DNA of 27,779 nt from Rickettsia typhi (GCA_945907105.1 CAMDSB010000015.1:1-27779), one strand, 5' to 3'; counted from the stretch's first letter, positions 7,957 to 18,330 are shown. The notes: generated from the letters alone by a model not told the origin. Made by a program: numbers and translations.

Positions 7957-8658
7957 ATGCGCTCAATGTTAAAAATAATTGCTATTATTTTCCTATTCTC
8001 TACAACATGTAATGCTTCACAAATAAAATTACCTACTGATAAAAAGTTAATTTCATTCCTAAATGAGCTTTTTGATAATAATGATGAATTTACAAAAACA
8101 CATGACTCAAAGTTTTTTGATAGGTTTCGTAATTCCCAGACACCTCATTTAACCATAATAAAATGTTCAGACTCGAGAGTAAACTTAGATGCTTTTGACT
8201 CAACGCCAGATAATGATGTCTTCTCAATTAGAAATATAGGCAATCAAATTATAACCAATGAAGGCTCGATAGATTATGGCGTAAGAGTACTAAAAACTCC
8301 TTATTTAATGGTTGTTGGTCACTCTGGTTGTGGAGCTATAAAGGCAGCGCATAAAGGTATAAAAACACAAATTGCTGCTATTGATAAGGAACTTAGTACA
8401 ATTAAATTAAATAATGACACAACTATTAATGATGCAATATTAGATAACGTTCATGCACAAATTGAAGTGGCAAAACATAGATATAAGTCTCTGGTTGATT
8501 CAGGAAAACTAACAATTATTGGAGCAATATATGATTTTAAAAATGATTTTGGCTTAGGTGATGGAAAAGTTATCTTAGTTAATGTTAACGGCATAAAAGA
8601 TAAAGAAATAATACGTAAAACATACATCTCTAAGGTAAAAACTCTAAAATCAATGTAG
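7957..8658 (+). CDS. Beta-class carbonic anhydrase with signal peptide
   Basis: Carbonic anhydrase interconverts CO2 and bicarbonate with a zinc ion. Beta-class zinc ligands and the catalytic dyad are all present: C70, D72 and R74 in CSDSR, then H122 and C125 in GHSGCGA. The chain of 233 aa is a usual length. The N-terminus MRSMLKIIAIIFLFSTTCNA looks like a signal peptide with cleavage after CNA, so the enzyme should act in the periplasm. A TTG at 7945 would add four residues; the ATG at 7957 is preferred because it gives a normal signal peptide and has GGA at 7947-7949 as a weak ribosome binding site. It follows the orphan mrcA tail and has its own promoter candidate. Confidence 0.93.
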   Translation: MRSMLKIIAIIFLFSTTCNASQIKLPTDKKLISFLNELFDNNDEFTKTHDSKFFDRFRNSQTPHLTIIKCSDSRVNLDAFDSTPDNDVFSIRNIGNQIITNEGSIDYGVRVLKTPYLMVVGHSGCGAIKAAHKGIKTQIAAIDKELSTIKLNNDTTINDAILDNVHAQIEVAKHRYKSLVDSGKLTIIGAIYDFKNDFGLGDGKVILVNVNGIKDKEIIRKTYISKVKTLKSM

Positions 8659-8675
8659 TTTTATAACCGTTGCTC

Positions 8676-8730
8676 CCGTCAAGTATAGTTGAGATTGAAG
8701 AAAACGTGATTACCTCAACTAATTTGACGG
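8676..8730. terminator. Inverted repeat between convergent genes, probable bidirectional terminator
   Basis: The arms are 8676-8693 (CCGTCAA-GTA-TAGTTGAG) and 8714-8730 (CTCAACTA-AT-TTGACGG): 15 perfect pairs around a small internal bulge, with a 20-nt loop. It fills the 76-nt gap between the carbonic anhydrase stop and the ctaB stop. There is no long U-run on either strand, so termination is inferred from position and stem strength. It could also be a dispersed palindromic repeat. Confidence 0.6.
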
Positions 8731-8734
8731 TGCC

Positions 8735-9616
8735 TTAAAATACAAGCAAACTTAAGAAAATAGTAAATAGATAAAAAATAGAATACCAGAAAAGTTTTTT
8801 AGCATATTTGTTATCACTATCCCCAAATAATTTTATAGTATAATACATAAATCCAAAACCTAAAGTGAGTGCTATTACTAAGTATATAATACCAGACATA
8901 CCTAAAATATAAGGTAATATAGTAGTTATAACCATCAAAATGCTATAGAAAAAGATTTGCTTCTTAGTGTATTGATCTCCTTTTACTACTGGCATCATAG
9001 GCACACCACAATCGCGATAATCTTGTACTCTAAACAAAGCCAAAGCCCATGAATGAGGTGGAGTCCACATAAAGATTATAGCAAATAAACTAAACGATTG
9101 CCAAGAAACATCCGCGCTCACTGCTGCCCACCCAATCATCGGTGGCAATGCTCCAGCAACACCTCCAATTACTACATTTTGAATAGAAGAACGTTTTAGC
9201 CAAATTGTATAAATAAATATATAATATAAAATAGTTATGCTAAGTAAAATCGCCGATATAATATTTATGCATAAAGCCATCAAGATGACTGATAAAACAC
9301 CAGTGACAACGCCAAATGACAATGCTTCTTCAGGGTTAATAGCACCTGTTATAATGGGACGTTTTTGAGTACGCTTCATAATTGCATCTATATCACGATC
9401 GTACCACATGTTAATTGCAGCAGCAGATCCAGCTCCTATTGTTATGAATAAAATTGCAGATATTGCAATCAAAGGATGAATATTTCCTGGAGCAAGCGAC
9501 AATCCACAAAATGCTGTAAATACCACAAGTGACATAACTCGCGGTTTCATAAGCGCTATATAATCAGCTACTGAAGGGTCATCATTCACATGTTTAACAG
9601 CAAAGGCTTTGCTCAT
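8735..9616 (-). CDS. ctaB: Protoheme IX farnesyltransferase CtaB
   Basis: CtaB attaches a farnesyl group to heme B to make heme O for the terminal oxidase. The 293-aa protein is an integral membrane UbiA-family prenyltransferase with about nine hydrophobic segments. The Asp-rich prenyl-diphosphate site is N69-x3-D73-x3-D77 (NMWYDRDID), followed by KRTQKRP. The second conserved loop is [15 protein letters not shown]. The frame is open further upstream, but Met at 9616 is chosen because it starts 2 nt after the coxA stop and gives the family's usual N-terminus; a start at 9679 would lie inside coxA. It is the last gene of the coxB-coxA-ctaB operon. Confidence 0.95.
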   Translation of the reverse strand: MSKAFAVKHVNDDPSVADYIALMKPRVMSLVVFTAFCGLSLAPGNIHPLIAISAILFITIGAGSAAAINMWYDRDIDAIMKRTQKRPIITGAINPEEALSFGVVTGVLSVILMALCINIISAILLSITILYYIFIYTIWLKRSSIQNVVIGGVAGALPPMIGWAAVSADVSWQSFSLFAIIFMWTPPHSWALALFRVQDYRDCGVPMMPVVKGDQYTKKQIFFYSILMVITTILPYILGMSGIIYLVIALTLGFGFMYYTIKLFGDSDNKYAKKLFWYSIFYLFTIFLSLLVF

Positions 9617-9618
9617 TA

Positions 9619-12029
<2,411 letters not shown>

Positions 12030-12191
12030 GGTTAGATTATATAAAAAATAAAATAACTGCCACCTCAGCACAACAAAACTTCTAGTATAATATCGCAAAT
12101 TGAGAGCAAACTAAAGACATATATAGCGATGAAACCTAATTTAGCATATATTCTGCATAATTAGCACTACACTAGGAATATAAATTAATTC

Positions 12192-12240
12192 ACCACTTCC
12201 TGTTTAAAATAATATATAAGAATTCAAAACAGGAAATGGT
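12192..12240 (-). terminator. Inverted repeat downstream of the IalB-like gene
   Basis: ACCACTTCCTGTTT (12192-12205) pairs with AAACAGGAAATGGT (12227-12240) with one mismatch. It lies 14 nt past the stop of the IalB-like gene and 162 nt before coxB. The loop is about 20 nt and AT-rich and no U-run follows, so it is a plausible but unproven terminator. I see no gene in the rest of the 225-nt gap. Confidence 0.5.
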
Positions 12241-12254
12241 ATACTTAACTACAA

Positions 12255-12794
12255 TTATTTAAGGTAGTTCAAACCTTCTTCAAGGCCTTTTATTGAGATT
12301 GGCAAACTAAGTTGTTTACCTTCGAGGTTCATAAAGGCTACTACATTTTCAGAATTTGAAAGCAAAGCTTTTAGATCTGCATCAGAAAGAGGAACCACGG
12401 CTTGACATCCACCTGCAATACACGTTGTATACTTGCCCGGAGCAATTAGTTTTTTAGAGCTTATTATAGAAGTACCAGCTTCAATTCTTACTCCAAGTGG
12501 CAAAGTCTGAATTAGCTTTAATTCTTGCTTAGGACCAAAATAGCCTATTTGGAATAAAGCCACAGGCTGTTGAGTCTTATCTTCTTGCGTAACATTGATT
12601 TGTTGATTTAATAGGCATACTTCAGGAGTTTTTGTTTTTTCATCAGCTGGTGTACAAGAAACTTGCCAATCTCCAAATTTCTTACCATCTGTTTTAGCGG
12701 CAGAAGCAACATTTAACTTTGAAAAAGTAAATACTGCAGTTACTATTAGTAAACCTACTACTATGAATGTAAGTTGTTTTGTGTTTGTTTTCAT
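12255..12794 (-). CDS. Invasion-associated locus B (IalB) family protein
   Basis: The 179-aa protein has an N-terminal hydrophobic segment (about residues 8-28, TFIVVGLLIVTAVFTFS) followed by an exported domain. The IalB-family pattern is visible: FGDWQVSCTP near residue 40, EVCLLNQQ near 58 and a cysteine pair around TTCIAGGCQAVVPL near 125-135. The four cysteines could form two disulfides in the periplasm. The family is named from a Bartonella protein linked to erythrocyte invasion, but it is widespread in alphaproteobacteria, including free-living ones, and its molecular function is not settled. The gene stands alone on the minus strand, with a hairpin at 12192-12240 downstream and tRNA-Val upstream. 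Confidence 0.85.
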   Translation of the reverse strand: MKTNTKQLTFIVVGLLIVTAVFTFSKLNVASAAKTDGKKFGDWQVSCTPADEKTKTPEVCLLNQQINVTQEDKTQQPVALFQIGYFGPKQELKLIQTLPLGVRIEAGTSIISSKKLIAPGKYTTCIAGGCQAVVPLSDADLKALLSNSENVVAFMNLEGKQLSLPISIKGLEEGLNYLK

Positions 12795-12843
12795 GATTAT
12801 TTATCTAAAAAATTTAAATACTTAAAACTATATGAAAGATTTA

Positions 12844-12919
12844 TGGTGGGCGATGACAGATTCGAACTGCCGACCGTCTCGGTGTAAACGAGATGCTCTA
12901 CCAGCTGAGCTAATCGCCC
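12844..12919 (-). tRNA. tRNA-Val, anticodon UAC
   Basis: The minus strand folds into a complete cloverleaf of 76 nt. The acceptor stem GGGCGAT pairs with ATCGCCC, and the D arm is AGCTCAGCTGGTAGAGC. The anticodon stem TCTCG/CGAGA closes the loop TTTACAC, giving anticodon TAC. The T arm contains GTTCGAAC. The discriminator is A, and the 3' CCA is encoded. The anticodon UAC reads valine codons GUA and GUG, and possibly others by wobble. Confidence 0.97.
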
Positions 12920-13059
12920 TCAAAGCTTGCCTGCGTAATATGCACTAGTTTTTTAAAAGAATCAAGTCTTTTATCGTTAATATATTGATTGAACCAATTT
13001 TTCATTTATCGTGTAGAAGAAGTATCGTGTAGAAAAAATCTATAAATAATAAGTAATTA

Positions 13060-14802
13060 ATGAAGAAAATCCTTAACTTAATTGATTCAGTCGTTGACCA
13101 TAAAATATCTTTAAAAGAGCTATACTTTTCTCTCACTACATGGTTTTGTTTACTCGTATTATTTCTTGGTTTTACAACTAAGTTTCATACCACATTATTA
13201 ATTGCAAATTTAATAATAGCCCTTTATTTTTACTTAATAATAATACTCATCACAAACCGCATCCTTCTTTCTGGCTTTTCAACCCTTCTATTAGCAGTTT
13301 TATTTGATTACATAAAGCTAATAAAATGGCAATTCCTGATGCAGGAATTATCTGCTGCAGATTTTTTTATGCTTAAACTGTTAATAAACCACGGTCTTAT
13401 GAGGCTTATTTATGAATATGCAACTAAAGAGATCTACTTAATATTTGTACTATTATTGATTAATTTTATTTTACTTTGGAATAAGTTCGACACTTTCCTT
13501 GATAAGCAACGCCTCGGGAGTAGAAATTTTTATGCATTAAGATTAGTCTCTTTTTGTGTAGCAATTCTACTGAGTTCAAAGCTGTTTGAAATAGCTTTTG
13601 ATAAAAAATCATATTTTCATTTAGCAATTGAGTCAATAAAGAATGAAAGCAAAGAGTACCCAAGAAAAGTCTATGGCCCATTTGCTGACATAATATTTAC
13701 TATTCAGGATATTTATATCGATCCTAAAGCAGGAGTAATCGACGAAAGCTTAATACTAGATAAAGTAGAAAAAGAGAAAAACATACATATTACAATCAAA
13801 GATGAAATGCCTGATATAGTAGTTATTCTTAACGAATCAGTATTTGATCCTAGTAAGCTAGATTACGATTTTGAAGACAAACTAAAATTCGAGTTTTTCC
13901 AAAATGGAAAATATACAAAATATAGCGGAATATTAAACGTCAATACATTTGGTGGTAGCTCTTGGATAAGTGAATATGAAATCAATACGGGTGTACCACA
14001 CAAGTCATTTACTGGACCTAGTTACATGCCATTTATCACTCTCGTTCCACACACAAATAATTCTATCATGTCTTACCTAAGGTCTATAGGTTATAGAGTG
14101 GAAGTTCTATATCCAGTGGACAAGAATTTTTCCCTAGCGCTAGATGCTTATACAAAGCTTGGATCTCATGAGATTACAGACATTTATGAGTATGGATTTG
14201 AACCAGAAAGTTGGGGGCGTGTACCAGATAAAATGATTGGCGATATGGTTATCGATGCCCTCGATAGAAACCCAGAAAAACCTAAATATATTTTTGCAGC
14301 CACGATGCTTAACCACGGTCCTCATTCAAGCTTTTTTCCTGACAATATAGGCTGTAGCCTCTCAATGAACGATCAATTATGTTCAAAACTTAATGACTAT
14401 ATTGCAAGGCTAGCAAAAACAAACGAAGACCAGCTGGACCTAATTGAAAAATTAATGAAACGCAAAAAGAAAACTATAATTGTAAATTTTGGTGATCACC
14501 TACCTTCTTTTGAAGGTTTTTCAACGCAACTCAGATTTACTAGAGACATAAAAAATTATTTCAAAACTTTCTATAATGTGAATGCAAATTTTGATATTAA
14601 AGATGATTCACAATATCCAGCACTTGACATAACTTTTATTCCAGGACTACTTCTTGATATAGCAAAAATCAATGGTAATTCTTTCTATAAGGCAAATTCA
14701 TTTATCAGAAAGAATTGTAACGGTCAAATCGCCGGTTGTACAGACAACAATAAACTGCTAGAAAGTTACAAAAGCCTCATTGTTAAGCAACTTGATTTCT
14801 AA
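13060..14802 (+). CDS. Membrane-bound LtaS/OpgB-type sulfatase-fold protein
   Basis: The 580-aa protein has about five membrane spans in residues 20-180, then a large extracytoplasmic domain of the alkaline phosphatase/sulfatase fold. Metal-site motifs of the LTA synthase and phosphoglycerol transferase family are visible: E259 in VVILNESVFDP, H419 and H422 in MLNHGPH, and D479-H480 in NFGDH. In the place of the usual nucleophilic threonine stands GGSSWISEYE (S300/S301). LtaS moves glycerol phosphate onto teichoic acid, while OpgB acts on periplasmic glucans. In a Gram-negative intracellular bacterium the acceptor is unknown, and phosphoethanolamine or phosphoglycerol transfer to an envelope glycan is a guess. 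The gene stands alone, with its 3' end 12 nt from the convergent znuB. 16-nt tandem duplications lie at both ends. Confidence 0.8.
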   Translation: MKKILNLIDSVVDHKISLKELYFSLTTWFCLLVLFLGFTTKFHTTLLIANLIIALYFYLIIILITNRILLSGFSTLLLAVLFDYIKLIKWQFLMQELSAADFFMLKLLINHGLMRLIYEYATKEIYLIFVLLLINFILLWNKFDTFLDKQRLGSRNFYALRLVSFCVAILLSSKLFEIAFDKKSYFHLAIESIKNESKEYPRKVYGPFADIIFTIQDIYIDPKAGVIDESLILDKVEKEKNIHITIKDEMPDIVVILNESVFDPSKLDYDFEDKLKFEFFQNGKYTKYSGILNVNTFGGSSWISEYEINTGVPHKSFTGPSYMPFITLVPHTNNSIMSYLRSIGYRVEVLYPVDKNFSLALDAYTKLGSHEITDIYEYGFEPESWGRVPDKMIGDMVIDALDRNPEKPKYIFAATMLNHGPHSSFFPDNIGCSLSMNDQLCSKLNDYIARLAKTNEDQLDLIEKLMKRKKKTIIVNFGDHLPSFEGFSTQLRFTRDIKNYFKTFYNVNANFDIKDDSQYPALDITFIPGLLLDIAKINGNSFYKANSFIRKNCNGQIAGCTDNNKLLESYKSLIVKQLDF

Positions 14803-14814
14803 GCAACTTAACCT

Positions 14815-15600
14815 CTACCTTGAACTTCGTTGAGAATATAAAATATTTATGACAACATGAACAAAAAGATAAATAGCTCCACCACAGAGAATTACAACTG
14901 GAGCAAATGGTAAATCAGCATAAAACGATAATAAGATGCCAGAACAGTTCATCATAATGGCAAAAAAGATCGCCAACCAAATCATCATTGTTGGTGTTTT
15001 AGACGTAAGACGTGCAATCATAGCCGGTATCAGTATCATGCTCGTGACCAATAATGCGCCTACAATTTTTATAGTCGCAATTATCGCAAATGATAAAATT
15101 GACAAGAAGAGAAGCTCGAGTATTTTTACAGATATTCCTTTTGAATGAGCTATATCCCTGCTTAGTATTGTTAAAATAAGCTGACGAAATGACATTATCA
15201 AAAACACAGAAGTAACAGCAAGAATTATACATAATCTAACCACATCTTCGCTGGTTGCTCCAATTATATCACCAAAAAATAAGCTATTAAAATTAAAACG
15301 ACCAGGAAAAATGCTAGCCAACACCAGTGCCAATGAAATCATTACACTCGAAGCCAAGCCAATAGCAGCATTATTACCTGACTTAGTTTTCATCTTAAAA
15401 ACCAATAAAGCAAAAAACAATGTATTTACGATGCCAGCGTATATAATCGGCAACCCAGCAATTACGCTCACGGCTAGTGCCAACATACTAGCATGGGATA
15501 GTCCCTCACCAAAATAAACGTAACGCTTCCACAGTACAACACAGCCAAGCGGCGCGAAGATCAAACCTATTAAAATAGATACAAATATTATAATTTCCAT
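14815..15600 (-). CDS. znuB: Zinc ABC transporter permease ZnuB
   Basis: The 261-aa integral membrane protein belongs to the ABC-3 family of metal permeases, with about seven to eight hydrophobic segments. Family landmarks are APLGCVVLWKRYVYFGEGLSHAS at residues 16-38 (the start of that region, with GEGLSHAS), and IVGALLVTSMILIPAMIARL near residues 175-195. It would move zinc, or possibly manganese, across the inner membrane, driven by ZnuC. Its start lies 3 nt after the znuC stop, so the two are one operon. No znuA binding-protein gene adjoins them. Zinc rather than manganese is favoured by the partner's His-rich tail and by usual annotation in Rickettsia, but is not proven. Confidence 0.9.
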   Translation of the reverse strand: MEIIIFVSILIGLIFAPLGCVVLWKRYVYFGEGLSHASMLALAVSVIAGLPIIYAGIVNTLFFALLVFKMKTKSGNNAAIGLASSVMISLALVLASIFPGRFNFNSLFFGDIIGATSEDVVRLCIILAVTSVFLIMSFRQLILTILSRDIAHSKGISVKILELLFLSILSFAIIATIKIVGALLVTSMILIPAMIARLTSKTPTMMIWLAIFFAIMMNCSGILLSFYADLPFAPVVILCGGAIYLFVHVVINILYSQRSSR

Positions 15601-15603
15601 AAA

Positions 15604-16302
15604 TTAGTGTTTATGATCGTGAGTATGAATATAAACTCCAATTTCAGATAGAGCATTTTTAAAAGCACTATTATTATCAATGTCCGTCGGTTTTCCGCTG
15701 CAACAAACATGACCATTTAGGCAAATAACTTGGTCAGAATTTTTCATTACGGTGAACAAATCATGTGAAATCATAAAAATTGTCATGCCGAATTTATTTT
15801 TTAACTCTGCTAACATTTTATAAAATTCCTGTTGGCTCACAACGTCCAGATACTGCGTGGGCTCATCCAAAATTATTAAATCCGGTTTACTCATTATAGC
15901 TCCAGCAAGAAGAATCTTCTGCAATTGCCCTCCGGATATTTCAGCAATATCTTTATTTTTTATTTCATCGAAATCTAAAAAATAAGATAAAGCAAAGTCT
16001 TCTGATATTGTCTTATGATTCGATAAAATCTCCAACAACCCTTTCACAGTCATAGGAATTGCAAAGCTTAAATCTAAACTTTGCGGCACATACCCAATCC
16101 GTAAATCTTTTGAAATTATTAATTCGCCGCTATCATATGACTCAAGACCCAATATAATTTTAGCGACTGTAGTTTTACCAACTCCATTTTGACCAATTAA
16201 AGTGGTAATTTCACCTTTGTTTAATTTAAAGCTTATCCCCTCAACTACAGTATGGTTACCGAATTTTTTTGATAGGGATTTGAATTCAACGAGTGGAGTC
16301 AT
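15604..16302 (-). CDS. znuC: Zinc ABC transporter ATP-binding protein ZnuC
   Basis: This is the ATPase subunit that powers metal uptake through ZnuB. All ABC motifs are intact in the 232-aa chain: Walker A GQNGVGKTT (37-45), Q-loop in YVPQSLDLSF (71-80), signature ISGGQ (122-126), Walker B LIILDEPTQ (142-150, E147 catalytic) and the switch histidine H180 in MISHD. The C-terminus ends in YIHTHDHKH, a small His-rich tail as often seen in metal-handling proteins. A strong inverted repeat at 16319-16363 lies in its leader, 16 nt before the start codon. Confidence 0.92.
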   Translation of the reverse strand: MTPLVEFKSLSKKFGNHTVVEGISFKLNKGEITTLIGQNGVGKTTVAKIILGLESYDSGELIISKDLRIGYVPQSLDLSFAIPMTVKGLLEILSNHKTISEDFALSYFLDFDEIKNKDIAEISGGQLQKILLAGAIMSKPDLIILDEPTQYLDVVSQQEFYKMLAELKNKFGMTIFMISHDLFTVMKNSDQVICLNGHVCCSGKPTDIDNNSAFKNALSEIGVYIHTHDHKH

Positions 16303-16318
16303 AAAACTTGAGCAACTA

Positions 16319-16363
16319 AATCTGATATCATTCGTCGAAAAAATCAGAAGATGATATCAGATT
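16319..16363 (-). terminator. 13-bp perfect inverted repeat between the 17 kDa antigen gene and znuC
   Basis: AATCTGATATCAT (16319-16331) and ATGATATCAGATT (16351-16363) are perfect complements around a 19-nt loop. The site is 25 nt past the 17 kDa antigen stop and 16 nt before the znuC start, both on the minus strand. It may terminate antigen transcription, or act as an attenuator or operator for znuCB. No U-run follows the stem, although six U lie in the loop. Confidence 0.6.
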
Positions 16364-16388
16364 ACCTAATATTTGTATAGACTTGTTG

Positions 16389-16859
16389 TTATTGGATTAT
16401 TTTCCAATGACCATCTGCTTGGCGACAAGCCTTACCAAAAGCTTTGTGTTTTTCACCACCAACTACAATTTCTTGCTGATATTCACGGCAATATTGACCA
16501 CCTTCTCTAAACGTCTTCGTTGGGGTTATATAACCATGATTGCCGCTATCTGGGTTGTTCCACTGCACACTACTACCAGAAGGAGAAAACTCAAGAGCTT
16601 GGTGCGAGCTTTTTTCCAGCATTAGTTTATCGTGTTCGTCCATTGTTTTACCAATTTGACCGCCAATTAATGCTCCAGCAAGTGCGCCAACTCCAACAGC
16701 AACAAGCTTGCCTTCTCCTCCACCGAATTGAGAACCAAGCAAACCACCAGTAAGCCCTCCAATCAAAGTCCCTCCGCCTTGCTTGTTCATTTGTCCATTA
16801 CAAGCGATCATCGAAATTGACACTACAGTAATTAATAATAAATTTGCTATTTTTTTCAT
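16389..16859 (-). CDS. omp: 17 kDa surface antigen, glycine-zipper outer membrane lipoprotein
   Basis: From Met at 16859 the protein has 156 aa. MKKIANLLLITVVSISMIAC is a lipoprotein signal with lipobox SMIAC and the modified cysteine at C20. A glycine-zipper region follows (GGGTLIGGLTGGLLGSQFG, then VGVGALAGALIGGQIG), and the C-terminal part keeps the landmarks of the Rickettsia genus-common antigen: SGSSVQWNNPDSGNHGYITP, QYCREY and ACRQADGHW. Length and order agree closely with that antigen as I remember it. The frame continues eight codons upstream, but the start at 16859 is preferred for its clean lipoprotein signal and a GAGAAG ribosome binding site 7 nt upstream. It is likely anchored in the outer membrane. 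Confidence 0.93.
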   Translation of the reverse strand: MKKIANLLLITVVSISMIACNGQMNKQGGGTLIGGLTGGLLGSQFGGGEGKLVAVGVGALAGALIGGQIGKTMDEHDKLMLEKSSHQALEFSPSGSSVQWNNPDSGNHGYITPTKTFREGGQYCREYQQEIVVGGEKHKAFGKACRQADGHWKIIQ

Positions 16860-16887
16860 AAAAATTCTTCTCTCCAAGTACAAAAAA

Positions 16888-16918
16888 TTGACATTAATTT
16901 CTTAGATAATAGTATAAT
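16888..16918 (+). promoter_or_regulatory. Candidate sigma-70 promoter for the CDF efflux gene
   Basis: TTGACA (16888-16893) and TATAAT (16913-16918) both match consensus, separated by 19 nt, which is slightly long. They lie 37 nt before the ATG at 16956. On the other strand TATACT (16911-16916) overlaps the same -10 and could serve the divergent 17 kDa antigen gene, so the two promoters may compete. Confidence 0.55.
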
Positions 16919-16955
16919 AAACGCTTAGCTAGTATATTGCAAATAAATTACTCTC

Positions 16956-17819
16956 ATGTTACGATTTAAAGAAAACGACTTAATCAAATCTGCTTCGTAT
17001 GCGTCTGTTGTAGTTGCCTTCATAATCCTATCAATCAAAAGCTATGGTTGGCTTGCAACTGAATCACAGTCTATTCTAGCCTCTCTTATCGATTCACTAC
17101 TAGATATTTCTTCTTCGTTTATTAATTTAATTGCAATCAGAATTGCCTTGGCTCCTCCAGATGATAACCACAGATTCGGGCATGGTAAATTCCAAGATTT
17201 AGCAATATTTTCACAATCAATATTTTTTTTGATATCATGTTTATTTACTCTTTTCTCTTCAAGCAAAGCCTTATACCTAAGAGATATTCCCCAAAATGCT
17301 GAACTCGGGGTAGACGCAATGTATTTATGTATTTTTCTCACACTAGCTTTAGTTGTATATCAAAGCTTTGTGATTAAAAAAACTGGCTCAAAAATTATTG
17401 CCGCTGATAAAGTACACTATTTTTCAGATTTTATAAGCAACTTAGCTGTTGTCGTTTCACTATATTTAAGCGTTGCATTTTGGTATATTGACGCTCTAGT
17501 AGGGGTAGGTATTTCACTATATATACTATACGCATCTTACCAGCTTTTTAGAGATGCGATTCGTAACCTAGCAGACGAAGAATTTGCGGACAATGATCGT
17601 GAAAAGATTTTACAAATTATAGGCACTTTCCCAGAAGCAAAAGGAGCTCATGAGCTAAAAACCAGATCTGCCGGTGACAAACCTTTTATTCAATTCCATC
17701 TAGAAATGGATGGAAATTTATCGCTGCTTGAAGCACATAACATTTCGGACCAAATAGCTGCTGAATTAATGAAGCATTTCCCCAAAGCTGAGATTATAAT
17801 TCACCAAGATCCAGTCTAA
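16956..17819 (+). CDS. Cation diffusion facilitator (FieF-like) metal efflux protein
   Basis: The 287-aa protein has six membrane spans followed by a cytoplasmic domain from about residue 205. The transport-site residues of FieF/YiiP-type exporters are intact: D46 and D50 in span 2 (SLIDSLLDISS), H154 and D158 in span 5 (DKVHYFSDF). HRFGHGKF (72-79) supplies the inter-span motif. The C-terminal domain keeps histidines that may bind regulatory metal (AHELKTRSAG, FHLEMDG, IIIHQDPV). Such dimers export Zn2+, Fe2+ or related ions in exchange for protons. It lies 28 nt upstream of tadA on the same strand and is close to znuCB, which faces the other way. Confidence 0.92.
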   Translation: MLRFKENDLIKSASYASVVVAFIILSIKSYGWLATESQSILASLIDSLLDISSSFINLIAIRIALAPPDDNHRFGHGKFQDLAIFSQSIFFLISCLFTLFSSSKALYLRDIPQNAELGVDAMYLCIFLTLALVVYQSFVIKKTGSKIIAADKVHYFSDFISNLAVVVSLYLSVAFWYIDALVGVGISLYILYASYQLFRDAIRNLADEEFADNDREKILQIIGTFPEAKGAHELKTRSAGDKPFIQFHLEMDGNLSLLEAHNISDQIAAELMKHFPKAEIIIHQDPV

Positions 17820-17847
17820 CAATTTCTTATATAGAGCTCTAAAACCC

Positions 17848-18330
17848 ATGACGAATTCTGATTTTAACAATTTTTATATGCAAATGGCTCTAGATGAAGC
17901 TTATCTGGCATATTCAGAGGGAGAGGTTCCCGTTGGTTGTGTTATAATAGACCGCCTTACTAAAACAATAGTTTCTAGAGCGCACAACATGTCGCAGCAA
18001 AATCACAATCCAAATTTACACGCTGAAATGATTGCCCTTGATATTGCTTGCAAAAAAAATAATAATAAAAATTTATCAAATTGCGATATATATATTACCC
18101 TAGAACCTTGCACAATGTGTGCAAGTGCTATTTCCAACGCAAGAATATCACGAATGTACTACGCTGCCTCTGATACAAAACAGGGAGCAGTAGAAAATGG
18201 AGTAAGATTTTATACAACTAGCTCTTGTTTTTATAGACCTGAAATTTATTCTGGCCTACAAAAAGTTGAATCTGAAGAAATTATCACAAGTTTTTTTAGC
18301 AAATTACGAGAAAATAGACAAGATGTTTAA
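17848..18330 (+). CDS. tadA: tRNA-specific adenosine deaminase TadA
   Basis: TadA deaminates A34 to inosine in tRNA-Arg(ACG), an essential step for reading CGN codons. The 160-aa length is usual. The zinc deaminase site is complete: H58 and the proton-shuttling E60 in HAE, then C88 and C91 in PCTMC. The N-terminal MQMALDEAYLAYSEGEVPVGCV block is a family landmark. The ATG at 17848 lies 28 nt after the efflux gene stop, so the two probably share a transcript, which ends at the hairpin 18385-18417. Generic cytidine or guanine deaminases are less likely given the close fit around the active site. Confidence 0.95.
   Translation: MTNSDFNNFYMQMALDEAYLAYSEGEVPVGCVIIDRLTKTIVSRAHNMSQQNHNPNLHAEMIALDIACKKNNNKNLSNCDIYITLEPCTMCASAISNARISRMYYAASDTKQGAVENGVRFYTTSSCFYRPEIYSGLQKVESEEIITSFFSKLRENRQDV

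Noticed and set aside
12030..12098. Longer coxB N-terminus
   Set aside because: It would put 23 residues before a clear signal peptide; the open frame upstream is chance.
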